The notes under the pieces: model-generated
Database searches by the model: none
Told to the model about the DNA's origin: nothing
What the model saw: the letters and a program-made list of their open reading frames with translations, nothing else
Position numbers and translations under genes: made by a program
Source: Actinomycetes bacterium
GTDB lineage: Bacteria; Actinomycetota; Acidimicrobiia; Acidimicrobiales; Microtrichaceae
Reading direction: 5' to 3'
NCBI GenBank assembly: GCA_023434535.1
Contig: JAEYSR010000171.1
Location: 6,554-70,553, forward strand
DNA length: 64,000 bases
Shown here: positions 35,438 through 43,827 of the stretch, piece by piece
How positions within the stretch are numbered: position 1 is the stretch's first letter
Layout of the letters: every line of letters begins with the position of its first letter

Positions 35438-36541
35438 ATGGCCACGTCACCGGAGCCGACATCGCCGGCGAACGAGGATCGACACAGCCCGGGACGCAGC
35501 GACGCTCCAGGAGACGTGCTCGACTCGGGGACTCTGCGATGGAAGGTCGAACGGGCCATCCGCACCGTGGCTCGAGCCCAGTCCGAGCTGATCCTCCTTC
35601 TCGCGACGTACGACGCCTCCAGGGACTGGGGACGAGACGGGGCCACGAGTTGCGCCGAGTGGCTCTCCGACCGCCACGGCATCGCGAGGAGCACCGCCCG
35701 TGACTGGCTTCGGGTCTCCCACGAGCTCGGCCGCTGCAGGAGCGCAGAAGCGGCGTTCGCCGACGGTCGACTCAGCTACTCGGCTGCCAGGGCGGTCACC
35801 CGCGTCACGGCACTGCACCCGGAGCGAGCGGACGAGTTGGTGGAGCTGGGGATCCGCACTGCGGTCAACGACCTGCCTCGAGCCCTTGCTGCGTGGGTGC
35901 TCGACAACGAGTCTCCCGAACAGGAGGCGGAGCGCCACGAGCGTGAGACGCGCCTCACGGTGCGGACGGAATCTGACGGGATGAGCGTGATGACCCTCGT
36001 TCTGCCCCCTGTCCTCATGGCAGAGCTGATGGCGGCCGTGGACGCGAAGGTGCAGAAGGGACTCGGCTTCGACGACGGCGTCCCGGGCGGACGGCGGCGG
36101 AGCCTGGCCGGACAACGGGCCAGGTGTCTGCACGGCCTCATCCTGGCCGGGGGACATCCCCAGGTCGTCCGCGAGGTCCTGGTGCACGTGAGGGCCGACG
36201 GCTGCAGCATGCACGACGGCACGCCGGTCTCGGACCACGACGTCGCGTCGATGATCGGCGACTCGTTCATCCGGGCGCTCATCCATGGCATCGACGGCCG
36301 ACCGATCGACGCCACCTTCAGGCGACGACATCCGACTGCGCGCCAGAAGCGGGTCGTCGACGAGCGGCACGGAAACGCCTGCGTCACGTGCGGTGGACGC
36401 GACCTCATCGACTACGACCATGTGCCGCCGTACGCCGAGTCGAGACGGACCGTCGTCGACGAGTTGGAGCCGAGGTGCCGCTCGTGTCACCGAGCCCGGC
36501 ACGTCACCGACGCAGATTCCGTCGCCGAACAGGAATGTTGA
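35438..36541 (+). CDS. DUF222/HNH endonuclease domain protein
   Basis: A 367-residue protein of the actinobacterial DUF222-HNH (13E12-like) family. DUF222 region: ATYDASRDWGRDGATSCAEWL and ARDWLRVSHELGR ... FADGRLSYSAARAVTRV. C-terminal HNH nuclease: CVTCGGRDLIDYDHVPPYAE ... LEPRCRSCHRARH, with a CxxC pair on each side and the central D-H. A strong GGGAGG site precedes the ATG by 7 nt. Members are multi-copy and often in variable loci; the biological role is not established. Codon use looks somewhat less GC-extreme than its neighbours. Confidence 0.85.
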   Translation: MATSPEPTSPANEDRHSPGRSDAPGDVLDSGTLRWKVERAIRTVARAQSELILLLATYDASRDWGRDGATSCAEWLSDRHGIARSTARDWLRVSHELGRCRSAEAAFADGRLSYSAARAVTRVTALHPERADELVELGIRTAVNDLPRALAAWVLDNESPEQEAERHERETRLTVRTESDGMSVMTLVLPPVLMAELMAAVDAKVQKGLGFDDGVPGGRRRSLAGQRARCLHGLILAGGHPQVVREVLVHVRADGCSMHDGTPVSDHDVASMIGDSFIRALIHGIDGRPIDATFRRRHPTARQKRVVDERHGNACVTCGGRDLIDYDHVPPYAESRRTVVDELEPRCRSCHRARHVTDADSVAEQEC

Positions 36542-36656
36542 CCGCCTGAGTCGGGTTTGGGAAACTTGATCAGTTCGGTCGTGATTCGGAGACCCCTCCC
36601 GGGGCCCGGTCGAAGACCGCAGCACGGGCCGCTACGCAGTCGACCGAGGCACTCAC

Positions 36657-38465
36657 ATGACGACGATCGAGATCGATGAACAGGGTGCGGCAACCATCGA
36701 CGGGATCGACATCGATCCCGGCATGGTCGCCGACATCCGCAAGTTCGAGGCGCAGCTGGCGCGCTACCTGGACGGCGACCTGGACGACGACGTCTTCAAG
36801 GTGTTCCGACTCGCGAACGGCGTCTACGGCCAGCGCCAGGGCGGCCACAACCAGATGATCCGCATCAAGGCGCCCTACGGAGCGATCGAACCGTTCCAGC
36901 TCGAGCGCCTCGCCGACATCTCGGAGCGCTACAGCCGCGGATGGGGCCACCTGACCACGCGACAGAACGTCCAGTTCCACTTCGTGGAGCTGGAGCGGGT
37001 GCCTGATCTGCTGTGGGAGCTCGCTGCGGTCGGACTCACGACCCGCGAGGCCTGCTCCGACACCGTGCGCAACGTCATGGGATGCCACCTCGCCGGGGCC
37101 TGCCCGCAGGAGGCGCTCGACATCCAGCCCTGGGCGGAGGCCACTTTCCGCCACTTCCTCCGCAACCCGATCAGCCAGCGGCTGCCGCGCAAGTTCAAGA
37201 TCAACTTCTCGGGCTGCTCCACCGATTGCGGTCAGGCCATGTTCAACGACGTCGGCGTCGTGGCGGTCAACCGGGAGACCCCGGGCGGTGAGATCGAGAG
37301 CGGCTTCCGCGTGTTCGTCGCCGGTGGACTCGGCGCCAACCCGCACCCCGCTCTCGCTCTCGAGGAGTTCACGACCCGTGAGGAGCTCCTGCCCACGATC
37401 GAGGCGTGCGTCCGGGTCTTCGAACAGGCCGGGAACCGCAACAACAAGCTGCGCGCCCGCATGAAGTGGCTCGTGGACGAGCTGGGCTTCGAGGAGCTGC
37501 AGCGCCGGATCCTCACGTCCCGCAAGTTCCTGCTCGCATCGTCGTCGTGGCCGGGCGGGATCCCCGCTGAGGTCGCCGAGCACGGCGACGCACCGGCCGG
37601 CGCCTCGTCGACGGGTCCGGTCACCCCGATGGGACAGGGCGTTCCCGTGTTCCTGACCGGGACCTCGGAGTACCAGCGATGGGAGCAGGCCAACGTCGTG
37701 CGCGGCGTCGCCAAGGGCACGGTGTCGGCCTTGGCGTGGTCCCGCCTCGGCGACGTCACCGCCGCCCAGTTCCGCGGCATCGCGGCCATCGCCCGGGACT
37801 TCGACGCAGAGGTGCGCATCACCAACCGCCAGAACTTCGTGTTCCGAGGCTTGTCGGAGGATCAGCTGAAGGACCTCCACGCCCGCCTGGAGGCGATCGA
37901 CATGGCCCGCCCCGGGGCGGAGCTGGCCCGGGACGTCGTCGCGTGCCCGGGCGCCGACACCTGCAACCTCGCCGTGACCCAGAGCCGAGGCCTCGCCTCC
38001 GCCATCGGCGACGCACTCGAGGCCGCAGGCCTGGCCGAGATCGACGGGGTGCGCACCAACATCTCGGGCTGCACCAACTCATGCGGACAGCACCACATCG
38101 CCGACATCGGCTTCTTCGGCGCCGAACGGCGGGCACACGGCAAGTCCGCTCCCGGGTACCAGCTTCTGCTCGGCGGCTACGTGGGCGAGGAGCGCGCCGA
38201 GTTCGGTCAGAAGGCTCTGCGACTCCCGGCCAAGGCGGCGCCGCAGGCCGTCGTTCGCATCGTCGGCCGCTACGCGCAGGAGCGCACCTACGGCGAGGCC
38301 TTCGGATCGTGGCTGGAGCGCTCGGGCGGACCGAAGGCGATCGGCGCCGAGCTGAAGGACCTCGACGAGTTCCCCGAGCCGGAGGCCAACCCCGACTTCT
38401 ACGTCGACTACGGAGAGACCGGCCCGTACGAGGCCGTCATCGGCGATTCGGAGTGCGCGGTCTGA
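36657..38465 (+). CDS. Ferredoxin-dependent sulfite reductase (siroheme/4Fe-4S)
   Basis: A 602-residue NirA/Sir-family hemoprotein reducing sulfite to sulfide in assimilation. Two ferredoxin-like domains each precede a catalytic half; FRLANGVYGQRQGGHNQMIR and RGWGHLTTRQNVQFHFVEL mark the first. The cluster-siroheme ligands are in CPGADTCNLAV and ISGCTNSCGQHH. Distinguishing sulfite from nitrite reductase by sequence is hard; overlap with an APS-reductase gene makes sulfite the likely substrate. GAGG lies 7 nt before the ATG. The 115-bp upstream gap shows AACTTGATCAGTT, a near-palindrome. Confidence 0.9.
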   Translation: MTTIEIDEQGAATIDGIDIDPGMVADIRKFEAQLARYLDGDLDDDVFKVFRLANGVYGQRQGGHNQMIRIKAPYGAIEPFQLERLADISERYSRGWGHLTTRQNVQFHFVELERVPDLLWELAAVGLTTREACSDTVRNVMGCHLAGACPQEALDIQPWAEATFRHFLRNPISQRLPRKFKINFSGCSTDCGQAMFNDVGVVAVNRETPGGEIESGFRVFVAGGLGANPHPALALEEFTTREELLPTIEACVRVFEQAGNRNNKLRARMKWLVDELGFEELQRRILTSRKFLLASSSWPGGIPAEVAEHGDAPAGASSTGPVTPMGQGVPVFLTGTSEYQRWEQANVVRGVAKGTVSALAWSRLGDVTAAQFRGIAAIARDFDAEVRITNRQNFVFRGLSEDQLKDLHARLEAIDMARPGAELARDVVACPGADTCNLAVTQSRGLASAIGDALEAAGLAEIDGVRTNISGCTNSCGQHHIADIGFFGAERRAHGKSAPGYQLLLGGYVGEERAEFGQKALRLPAKAAPQAVVRIVGRYAQERTYGEAFGSWLERSGGPKAIGAELKDLDEFPEPEANPDFYVDYGETGPYEAVIGDSECAV

Positions 38466-39193
38466 TGGCTCTCACGATCCCTGTCGCCGGTGAGTCCAGC
38501 GGACTCGACCCGGCGCCCGGTCCGTTCACTCCGGCCTCGTACACCGACTCCGAGCTCGCGGAGATCAACGCCGAGTTCGAACGGGCGTCCGCGTCGAAGG
38601 TCATCCAGTGGGCGGCCGACAGCTTCGGACCCCACCTCGCCCTGGCCGCGTCGATGACAGACGCCGTGCTGATCGATCTGGCGGTCAAGGTCGCTCCGGC
38701 GATCGAGGTCGTCTTCATCGACACCGGCTACCACTTCCCGGAGACGCTCGAGACGGTCGAGACCGTGCGTCGCCGCTACGGCCTCAACCTCCGGATCATG
38801 ACGGTCGCTCCCCACGCTCCCGAGCTGTGGAAGGTCGACCCGGAGAACTGCTGCTCGGCGGTCAAGGTCGGTCAGCTCGACCGCGCCCTCGCCGGCAAGG
38901 CCGCCTGGATGTCCGGGCTCCGACGGGACGAGTCGGAGACGCGGGCCAACTCACCGATCGTCGCCCGCGACATCCGCGGGTTGATCAAGGTCAACCCGCT
39001 CGCGAACTGGACCGCCGCCGACGTCGACGACTACATCGAGCGCCACGATGTCCCGGTGAACCCGCTCATCGACCAGGGCTACCCGTCGATCGGCTGCATG
39101 CCGTGCACCGAGAAGGTCGCACCCGGTGAGGATCCCCGCTCCGGACGTTGGAAGGGTCGCGGCAAGACCGAGTGCGGCCTGCACCCGGGCTGA
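38465..39193 (+). CDS. cysH: [4Fe-4S] adenylyl-sulfate (APS-type) reductase CysH
   Basis: A 242-residue thioredoxin-dependent reductase making sulfite from adenylyl sulfate. The PP-loop-like region reads LALAASMTDAVLIDLA, with VVFIDTGYHFPETLE following. The cluster-ligand pattern is complete: CC in ENCCSAVKV and CxxC in GCMPCTEK, and the catalytic Cys in KTECGLHPG. The cluster motif indicates preference for APS, not PAPS. ATG overlaps the sulfite reductase stop (TGATG), so reduction of APS to sulfide is encoded as a coupled pair; ATP sulfurylase is not in the window. Confidence 0.94.
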   Translation: MALTIPVAGESSGLDPAPGPFTPASYTDSELAEINAEFERASASKVIQWAADSFGPHLALAASMTDAVLIDLAVKVAPAIEVVFIDTGYHFPETLETVETVRRRYGLNLRIMTVAPHAPELWKVDPENCCSAVKVGQLDRALAGKAAWMSGLRRDESETRANSPIVARDIRGLIKVNPLANWTAADVDDYIERHDVPVNPLIDQGYPSIGCMPCTEKVAPGEDPRSGRWKGRGKTECGLHPG

Positions 39194-39241
39194 GCCGGTC
39201 GGTGGGTCACCGCACCCGAGTGCGCTGACCGGCGTCGACGA

Positions 39242-40147
39242 CTACGAGGCTTCCTCGTCGGTCATGGCCGTGCCGTCGGCGTGACGTCGACCGTTGCCGG
39301 GCAGCGCGCGAGGGAGCGTGTCCGGCGTGGCGGGCTGACCGTCGGCGTCCTTGGGGTGGTCGTTGTCGAAGTACTCCGGGCCTTCCCAGAACCAGTCGTC
39401 CATCGGCACCGCGTTCGGGACGCCTCGGGCGAACCCGTCCTTGTGGTGGTAGTCCCGGTAGAGGTCTCCGGAACGAGGCCGTCCGGGCATCTGGAACCCG
39501 TCGCCGGAGTGCCGCCCCTTCTTGGAGAACGGCCCGAACTTGGGGGTGTCCGACCCCGGCACCATGTTCACCCAGTAGTCGCCGATCTCCACCTCCTTGA
39601 TCTCCTGCACCGGCCACATGCCGTACACCTGGTTGATCAGGGCGACAGAGGCCTCGTTGTCCTTGTGTGCGTAGCCGTAGACCCACCGCAGCTGGGGGAA
39701 CATCTGGTCGACCACGGCACCCAGCTCGTAGCAGAGCGTGAAGGCGATGGCCTGGCGACGGAAGTCGGGGTGGGTCCAGAGGTCGAAGAGGAAGGCCTCG
39801 TCCTTGGCCAGCCGGATCGGCAGGAGTCCCCGCTTGGCGTCGTCGGCGTGCGGGCTGTGCACCATCAGCCACATCTTGGACACGGCCCGGTCCGTCGGCT
39901 TGTGGATCGCGAGCATCACGATCGATCCCTGGGCGAAGTAGGGCTTCGCCAGCTCGAGGCGCTCGGGGGACTCGATCTGCGCGAGGTGCCGGTCCGTCGG
40001 GTCGAAGACGGCCTTGAACTCGAAGTCGTCGCCGGCGGGCGGGTACTCATCGGCGATCAGGGGCAGCGGTCGGGCGAAGATGATGCACTCCGTGACCCGC
40101 GGCTTCACGCGCTCGACCCGACGCTTGACCTTGTCCGCCAACCCCAT
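39242..40147 (-). CDS. GNAT-fold acetyltransferase-like protein
   Basis: A 301-residue protein with a GNAT-type core: FLFDLWTHPDFRRQAIAFTLCYELGA (in parts, the acetyl-CoA loop region) and YAHKDNEASVALINQVYGMW. An N-terminal basic helix (GLADKVKRRVERVKP) and a long C-terminal tail of about 80 polar residues are extra. The R/Q-x-x-G/A pyrophosphate loop is degenerate, so catalysis is uncertain. ATG 40147 with GGTGG upstream is preferred over the frame start at 40267. It converges on cysH and is divergent from the PaaX gene. Confidence 0.65.
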   Translation of the reverse strand: MGLADKVKRRVERVKPRVTECIIFARPLPLIADEYPPAGDDFEFKAVFDPTDRHLAQIESPERLELAKPYFAQGSIVMLAIHKPTDRAVSKMWLMVHSPHADDAKRGLLPIRLAKDEAFLFDLWTHPDFRRQAIAFTLCYELGAVVDQMFPQLRWVYGYAHKDNEASVALINQVYGMWPVQEIKEVEIGDYWVNMVPGSDTPKFGPFSKKGRHSGDGFQMPGRPRSGDLYRDYHHKDGFARGVPNAVPMDDWFWEGPEYFDNDHPKDADGQPATPDTLPRALPGNGRRHADGTAMTDEEAS

Positions 40148-40287
40148 CGATCCACCCCTTCGTCGCGCCGGGCGCAGATGCCCGAACCCCCGCACCGCGG
40201 ACCACCCACGGTACCGAGCCCTCCACCGTCGATCCACACCTGTCGCCCGTGTTGACACCCGGCCCACCGGGGCGACACCCTACGGTC

Positions 40288-41226
40288 GTGGATGCGACGA
40301 CCGACGCGGTATCGACCGCCGAGCCGGAGGAGCAGGCGGCTCCGCTGCCGCTCGATCCCACCGACGGCGGGGTTCCGACGCGGCTGATGGTGCTGGGTCT
40401 GGCCCACCGCGACGGGTCGATCCACGGCTCGGAGATCTACCCGGTGGCCGCGGAGTGCGGGATCTCGGACGAGACGGTCCGCTCCTGCATGCGTCGCCTC
40501 ATCGCCGACGGGCTCTTCACGCGACGGGGCGAGGGCCGAGAGGCGGTCTTCGTCGCCACCGACTCCGGCCGGGCGGTCCTCGAGGTCGCCCACCAGCGAC
40601 ATCTCATGGCCTATGCGCAGGACGCCGCGGGCCGGGGGTGGGACCGGCAGTGGCGGCTGGTCGCCTTCGCCATCCCCGAGTCGCGCCGGGCGGCCCGCGA
40701 CGCGTTCCGGGACCACCTGCTGTCGCTCGGCGGGGCGCCCATCCAGCCCGGACTCTACGTCTCGCCCCACCGCTGGACGTCCGAGGTGGTCGACGAGGCG
40801 CGGCGGCTCGACATCGCGGACCACGTCAGCACCCTCACGACCGAGGACCTGGCTGTCGGCGGGGAGACCAACCCGCGCACGCTCGTCGAGCAGCTGTGGC
40901 CGCTCGAGGAGGTGGCCCGTCGCTACACCGACTTCATCGAGACCTACAAGGACGTCCCCGACTCCCTGGACGCCATGCGCCGCCGCCACGAGAGGATCTC
41001 CGAGCACGACTTCCTCCCCGGCGCGCTGCAGATCGCGATCCGGTTCAACGAGTGCTTCGAGATGGACCCGCTGCTGCCGCCGGAGCTCCTGCCCAAGCCC
41101 TGGCCGGGACGGGAGGCCCGGGACGTGCTGGCCCGGTGCCGCCGGATCGGGGTGCTGGCTCGTGAGGACAAGGGCGGCCCCGCGCTCTTCCGGGTGTTCG
41201 ACGACGCGATCGCCCACCTGCCCTGA
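40288..41226 (+). CDS. PaaX-family transcriptional regulator
   Basis: Regulator of 312 residues with the N-terminal winged helix (MVLGLAHRDGSIHGSEIYPVAAECGISDETVRSCMRRL, in parts) and the PaaX-type central and C-terminal domains (WDRQWRLVAFAIPESRRAARDAFRDHL; LPPELLPKPWPGREARDV). PaaX of E. coli represses phenylacetate catabolism by sensing phenylacetyl-CoA; no paa genes are near, so the target is unknown. Start uncertain: GTG 40288 used, GTG 40249 possible. Confidence 0.88.
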   Translation: MDATTDAVSTAEPEEQAAPLPLDPTDGGVPTRLMVLGLAHRDGSIHGSEIYPVAAECGISDETVRSCMRRLIADGLFTRRGEGREAVFVATDSGRAVLEVAHQRHLMAYAQDAAGRGWDRQWRLVAFAIPESRRAARDAFRDHLLSLGGAPIQPGLYVSPHRWTSEVVDEARRLDIADHVSTLTTEDLAVGGETNPRTLVEQLWPLEEVARRYTDFIETYKDVPDSLDAMRRRHERISEHDFLPGALQIAIRFNECFEMDPLLPPELLPKPWPGREARDVLARCRRIGVLAREDKGGPALFRVFDDAIAHLP

Positions 41227-41300
41227 CGACGCGCCGAGCGGAGCGAGGCCTGCCGCGTCAGGAGCGGAGAACCTGAGCCGCCGAGATCGGCGACCACGCC

Positions 41301-42806
41301 CTACACGAGGTGGTCGACGAAGCGCTCCAGCTGGCGCAGGTTGCGGCACTCGAACGTGCCGTCGCAGTGCACGCCGTACTCCCCCACGATCGAGTCGCCA
41401 GTGTCCCAGTAGGCCTTCGGCTCGGGGTTCAGCCAGTACACGTGGCGGGCCTTCTGGCGCATCTCCTTGATCACCCAGGACTGCGACGCGTGGTAGTTGT
41501 TGCGAGCGTCGCCGAGGATGATCACGGTCGTCTTCGGGCCGATCTCCCGACCCCACTTGTTCCAGAAGACCTCGAACGCGTGGCCGTAGTCGGAGTGCCC
41601 GTCGACCCACACGACGTCGGCCTCGGTGTTCACCCGGTGGATCGCCTCGACGATGTCCTCCTCGCCCTCGAAGAAGCGCGTCACCTCGTCGATCCCGTCG
41701 ATGAAGACGAAGCTGCGCACCCGCGAGAACTGGCTCGCGATGGCGTGGACCAGGTGGAGAGTGAAGCGGGCGAACGAGGCGACGGAACCGGAGATGTCGG
41801 CGACCACGAAGATCTCGGGCTTCGCCGGCCGGGGGTACTTGAACTTCGGCTCGGCCGGCACTCCCCCGTAAGACAGCGAGTGCCGCACGGTGTTGCGGAA
41901 GTCGAGCGCGCCCTTGCGGCCGTGGCGGCGCTTCCGCGCCAGCCGGACGGCGAGCCGACGGGTGAGGGGCTGCAGCGCCTTGCGCAGCGACACCATCTCC
42001 TCCCGACTCGCGTGCATGAAGTCGATGTCCTCGGGCAACGGCTTGCGCAGGGTCTTGGCCATGGCCTCGACGCCGCGGTCGGCGACCAGTCGGCGGCGGA
42101 TCTCCGCCTCGATCTCCTGCTTGAACTGCTCGACCCGCGTCTCGTACTCGTCCTGCTCGAGGCGCTCCTCCAGCGGCGTCAGCGCCTCGGGGGCGTCGGC
42201 CCGCGACTGCTCCATGAGCCGTTCGAGCATGCCGTCGAGGTCGAGGTTCCTCATCGTGCGGTAGAGGTAGTAGGTGCCCCCGACGGGCCGACCGGGCTCC
42301 ATCCCGGCGTAGCGCTTGACGGCCTGGCGTGCCATCGCCCGCATCATCGCCTGATCGCCCTTCAGCAGAGCGTTGTAGAGCGCCTCGGCCAGCTCCTCGG
42401 GCGTCATGCCGTCGGCGTGGCCGCCGGACCCGTCGCCCTTGCCGGCACCCTCGGGGAGCTCGCCGACCTGGTCGTCGTCGAGGTCGAGGTCCGGGCCCGC
42501 CTCGCCGTCCTCGTCGATCGAGTACTCGGTGCCGCGCAGCGAGAAGTACACCTCGAAGACGGTCTCGAACGCCCTCCAGTGCGAGTGGTTCTTGACCAGC
42601 GTGGCGGCGAGGGCGTACTTGAACGCGTTCCGGTCGTCGAGCGGGATGTGGCGCACGGCCTCCATGGCGTCGAGGTTCTCGGTCAGGCTGACCGGGAGGC
42701 CCGCGTTGCGCAGCTCGGCGATGAAGCCGTTGAGGAGGTCGAGCAGGGCTTCGCCCGCCAGGAGTGCGCCTGCGTCGGCGGCGTCGGTGTCGACCGCGTC
42801 GCTCAC
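41301..42806 (-). CDS. VWA domain protein of the CoxE type
   Basis: A 501-residue cytoplasmic protein. The C-terminal von Willebrand factor A domain has the MIDAS motif as DISGSVASF and a later WVDGHSDYGHAFE. The N-terminal half is helical and acidic, including a Gly/Asp linker (residues 110-135). Such proteins partner MoxR AAA+ ATPases to insert metals or remodel complexes (CoxD/CoxE, RavA/ViaA). The start GTG overlaps the moxR stop (GTGA). Confidence 0.9.
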   Translation of the reverse strand: MSDAVDTDAADAGALLAGEALLDLLNGFIAELRNAGLPVSLTENLDAMEAVRHIPLDDRNAFKYALAATLVKNHSHWRAFETVFEVYFSLRGTEYSIDEDGEAGPDLDLDDDQVGELPEGAGKGDGSGGHADGMTPEELAEALYNALLKGDQAMMRAMARQAVKRYAGMEPGRPVGGTYYLYRTMRNLDLDGMLERLMEQSRADAPEALTPLEERLEQDEYETRVEQFKQEIEAEIRRRLVADRGVEAMAKTLRKPLPEDIDFMHASREEMVSLRKALQPLTRRLAVRLARKRRHGRKGALDFRNTVRHSLSYGGVPAEPKFKYPRPAKPEIFVVADISGSVASFARFTLHLVHAIASQFSRVRSFVFIDGIDEVTRFFEGEEDIVEAIHRVNTEADVVWVDGHSDYGHAFEVFWNKWGREIGPKTTVIILGDARNNYHASQSWVIKEMRQKARHVYWLNPEPKAYWDTGDSIVGEYGVHCDGTFECRNLRQLERFVDHLV

Positions 42807-43720
42807 CGGGCCGCCGGACGTCCCGGGCCCGTCTGGTCGGCCGACAGCTCCTTGGTCGCCTTGGCGATGTCGGACTGGTACTTGAGCAGGATGTTGACCG
42901 TCGCGACGGCTGTCTCGGCGTCGACGTGCTCCTTGCCCAGCAGGACGAGGGTGCGGGCCCAGTCGATCGTCTCGGAGACCGACGGCGACTTCTTCAGCTC
43001 GAGCTGGCGGATCGACCGCACGATCCGGGTGATCTCGTCCGCCAGCGTCTCGGTGACGCCGGGGACCTTGGTGAGGACGATCTCCTTCTCACGCTCCATG
43101 TCGGGGTAGTCGACGTGCAGGTACAGGCAGCGACGCTTGAGCGCCTCGGACAGCTCGCGGGTGTTGTTCGAGGTGAGGAACACCATCGGGATCTGCTTGG
43201 CGGTGATCGTGCCGAGCTCGGGGATCGAGACCTGGTAGTCGGACAGGATCTCGAGCAGCAGCGCCTCGGTCTCCACCTCGACGCGGTCGACCTCGTCGAT
43301 CAGCAGGACGACGGGGTCATCGGCACGGATCGCCTCGAGCAGCGGACGAGTCAGGAGGAAGTCATCGGAGAAGATGTCCTCCTCGATCTCGTCCCAGCCG
43401 GCCGTCTCGCCCTCACCCCTCGACGCCTGGATGCGCAGGAGCTGCTTCTTGTAGTTCCACTCGTAGAGCGCCTTGGACTCGTCCAGACCTTCGTAGCACT
43501 GCAGCCGGATCAGGCGGGCGCCGATGATGTCGGCAACGGACTTCGCCAGCTGGGTCTTGCCGGTCCCGGCCGGGCCCTCCACGAGGATCGGCTTCCCCAG
43601 GCGGTCGGCCAGGTAGACGATGCCGGCGATCGACTCGTCGGACAGGTAGTCGACCTTGCGGAGCCGGTCCCGGACGTCGTCAACGGTGTCGAAGCGGGGA
43701 TCGGTCTGCTCGGAGGTCAT
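42803..43720 (-). CDS. MoxR-family AAA+ ATPase
   Basis: A 305-residue chaperone-like ATPase. Walker A EGPAGTGKTQLAKS, Walker B LLIDEVDRVEVE, sensor 1 VFLTSNNTRELSEALKRRCLY and an Arg finger region are intact. With the overlapping VWA gene it forms a MoxR-VWA pair; no carbon monoxide dehydrogenase or other client lies next to it, so the substrate is unknown. Expressed from a leaderless start (TAGTCT, 6 nt). Confidence 0.92.
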   Translation of the reverse strand: MTSEQTDPRFDTVDDVRDRLRKVDYLSDESIAGIVYLADRLGKPILVEGPAGTGKTQLAKSVADIIGARLIRLQCYEGLDESKALYEWNYKKQLLRIQASRGEGETAGWDEIEEDIFSDDFLLTRPLLEAIRADDPVVLLIDEVDRVEVETEALLLEILSDYQVSIPELGTITAKQIPMVFLTSNNTRELSEALKRRCLYLHVDYPDMEREKEIVLTKVPGVTETLADEITRIVRSIRQLELKKSPSVSETIDWARTLVLLGKEHVDAETAVATVNILLKYQSDIAKATKELSADQTGPGRPAAR

Positions 43721-43726
43721 CCGGGC

Positions 43727-43732
43727 AGACTA
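43727..43732 (-). promoter_or_regulatory. -10 TAGTCT of the moxR-vwa operon (leaderless)
   Basis: TAGTCT on the minus strand with a 6-nt gap to the ATG at 43720. Confidence 0.55.
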
Positions 43733-43814
43733 CCGACGCCCTTGACCGGACGGTCAACCACGAAACCGCTCGGACGACGCGGAAACCGATGGGCCCGCGG
43801 CACGCGACCGTCTC

Positions 43815-43820
43815 TACGAT
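43815..43820 (+). promoter_or_regulatory. -10 TACGAT of the ABC-F gene (leaderless)
   Basis: TACGAT followed by seven bases and ATG 43828. It confirms that ATG over the upstream frame limit at 43789. Confidence 0.55.
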
Positions 43821-43827
43821 CGGCGCC

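Noticed and set aside
35438..36541. Homing endonuclease within an intron or intein
   Set aside because: The HNH gene is intact with its own ribosome site and does not interrupt another gene.
36542..36656. Possible cysteine-rich leader peptide (attenuator) before the sulfite reductase gene
   Set aside because: The only short frame (GTG at 36581) has no Cys codons, so cysteine attenuation is not supported. The AACTTGATCAGTT near-palindrome is too imperfect to call an operator.
40252..40286. TTGACA with TACGGT as a promoter for the PaaX gene
   Set aside because: The spacer is 23 bp, too long for a sigma-70 promoter, and the start codon of the gene is itself uncertain.
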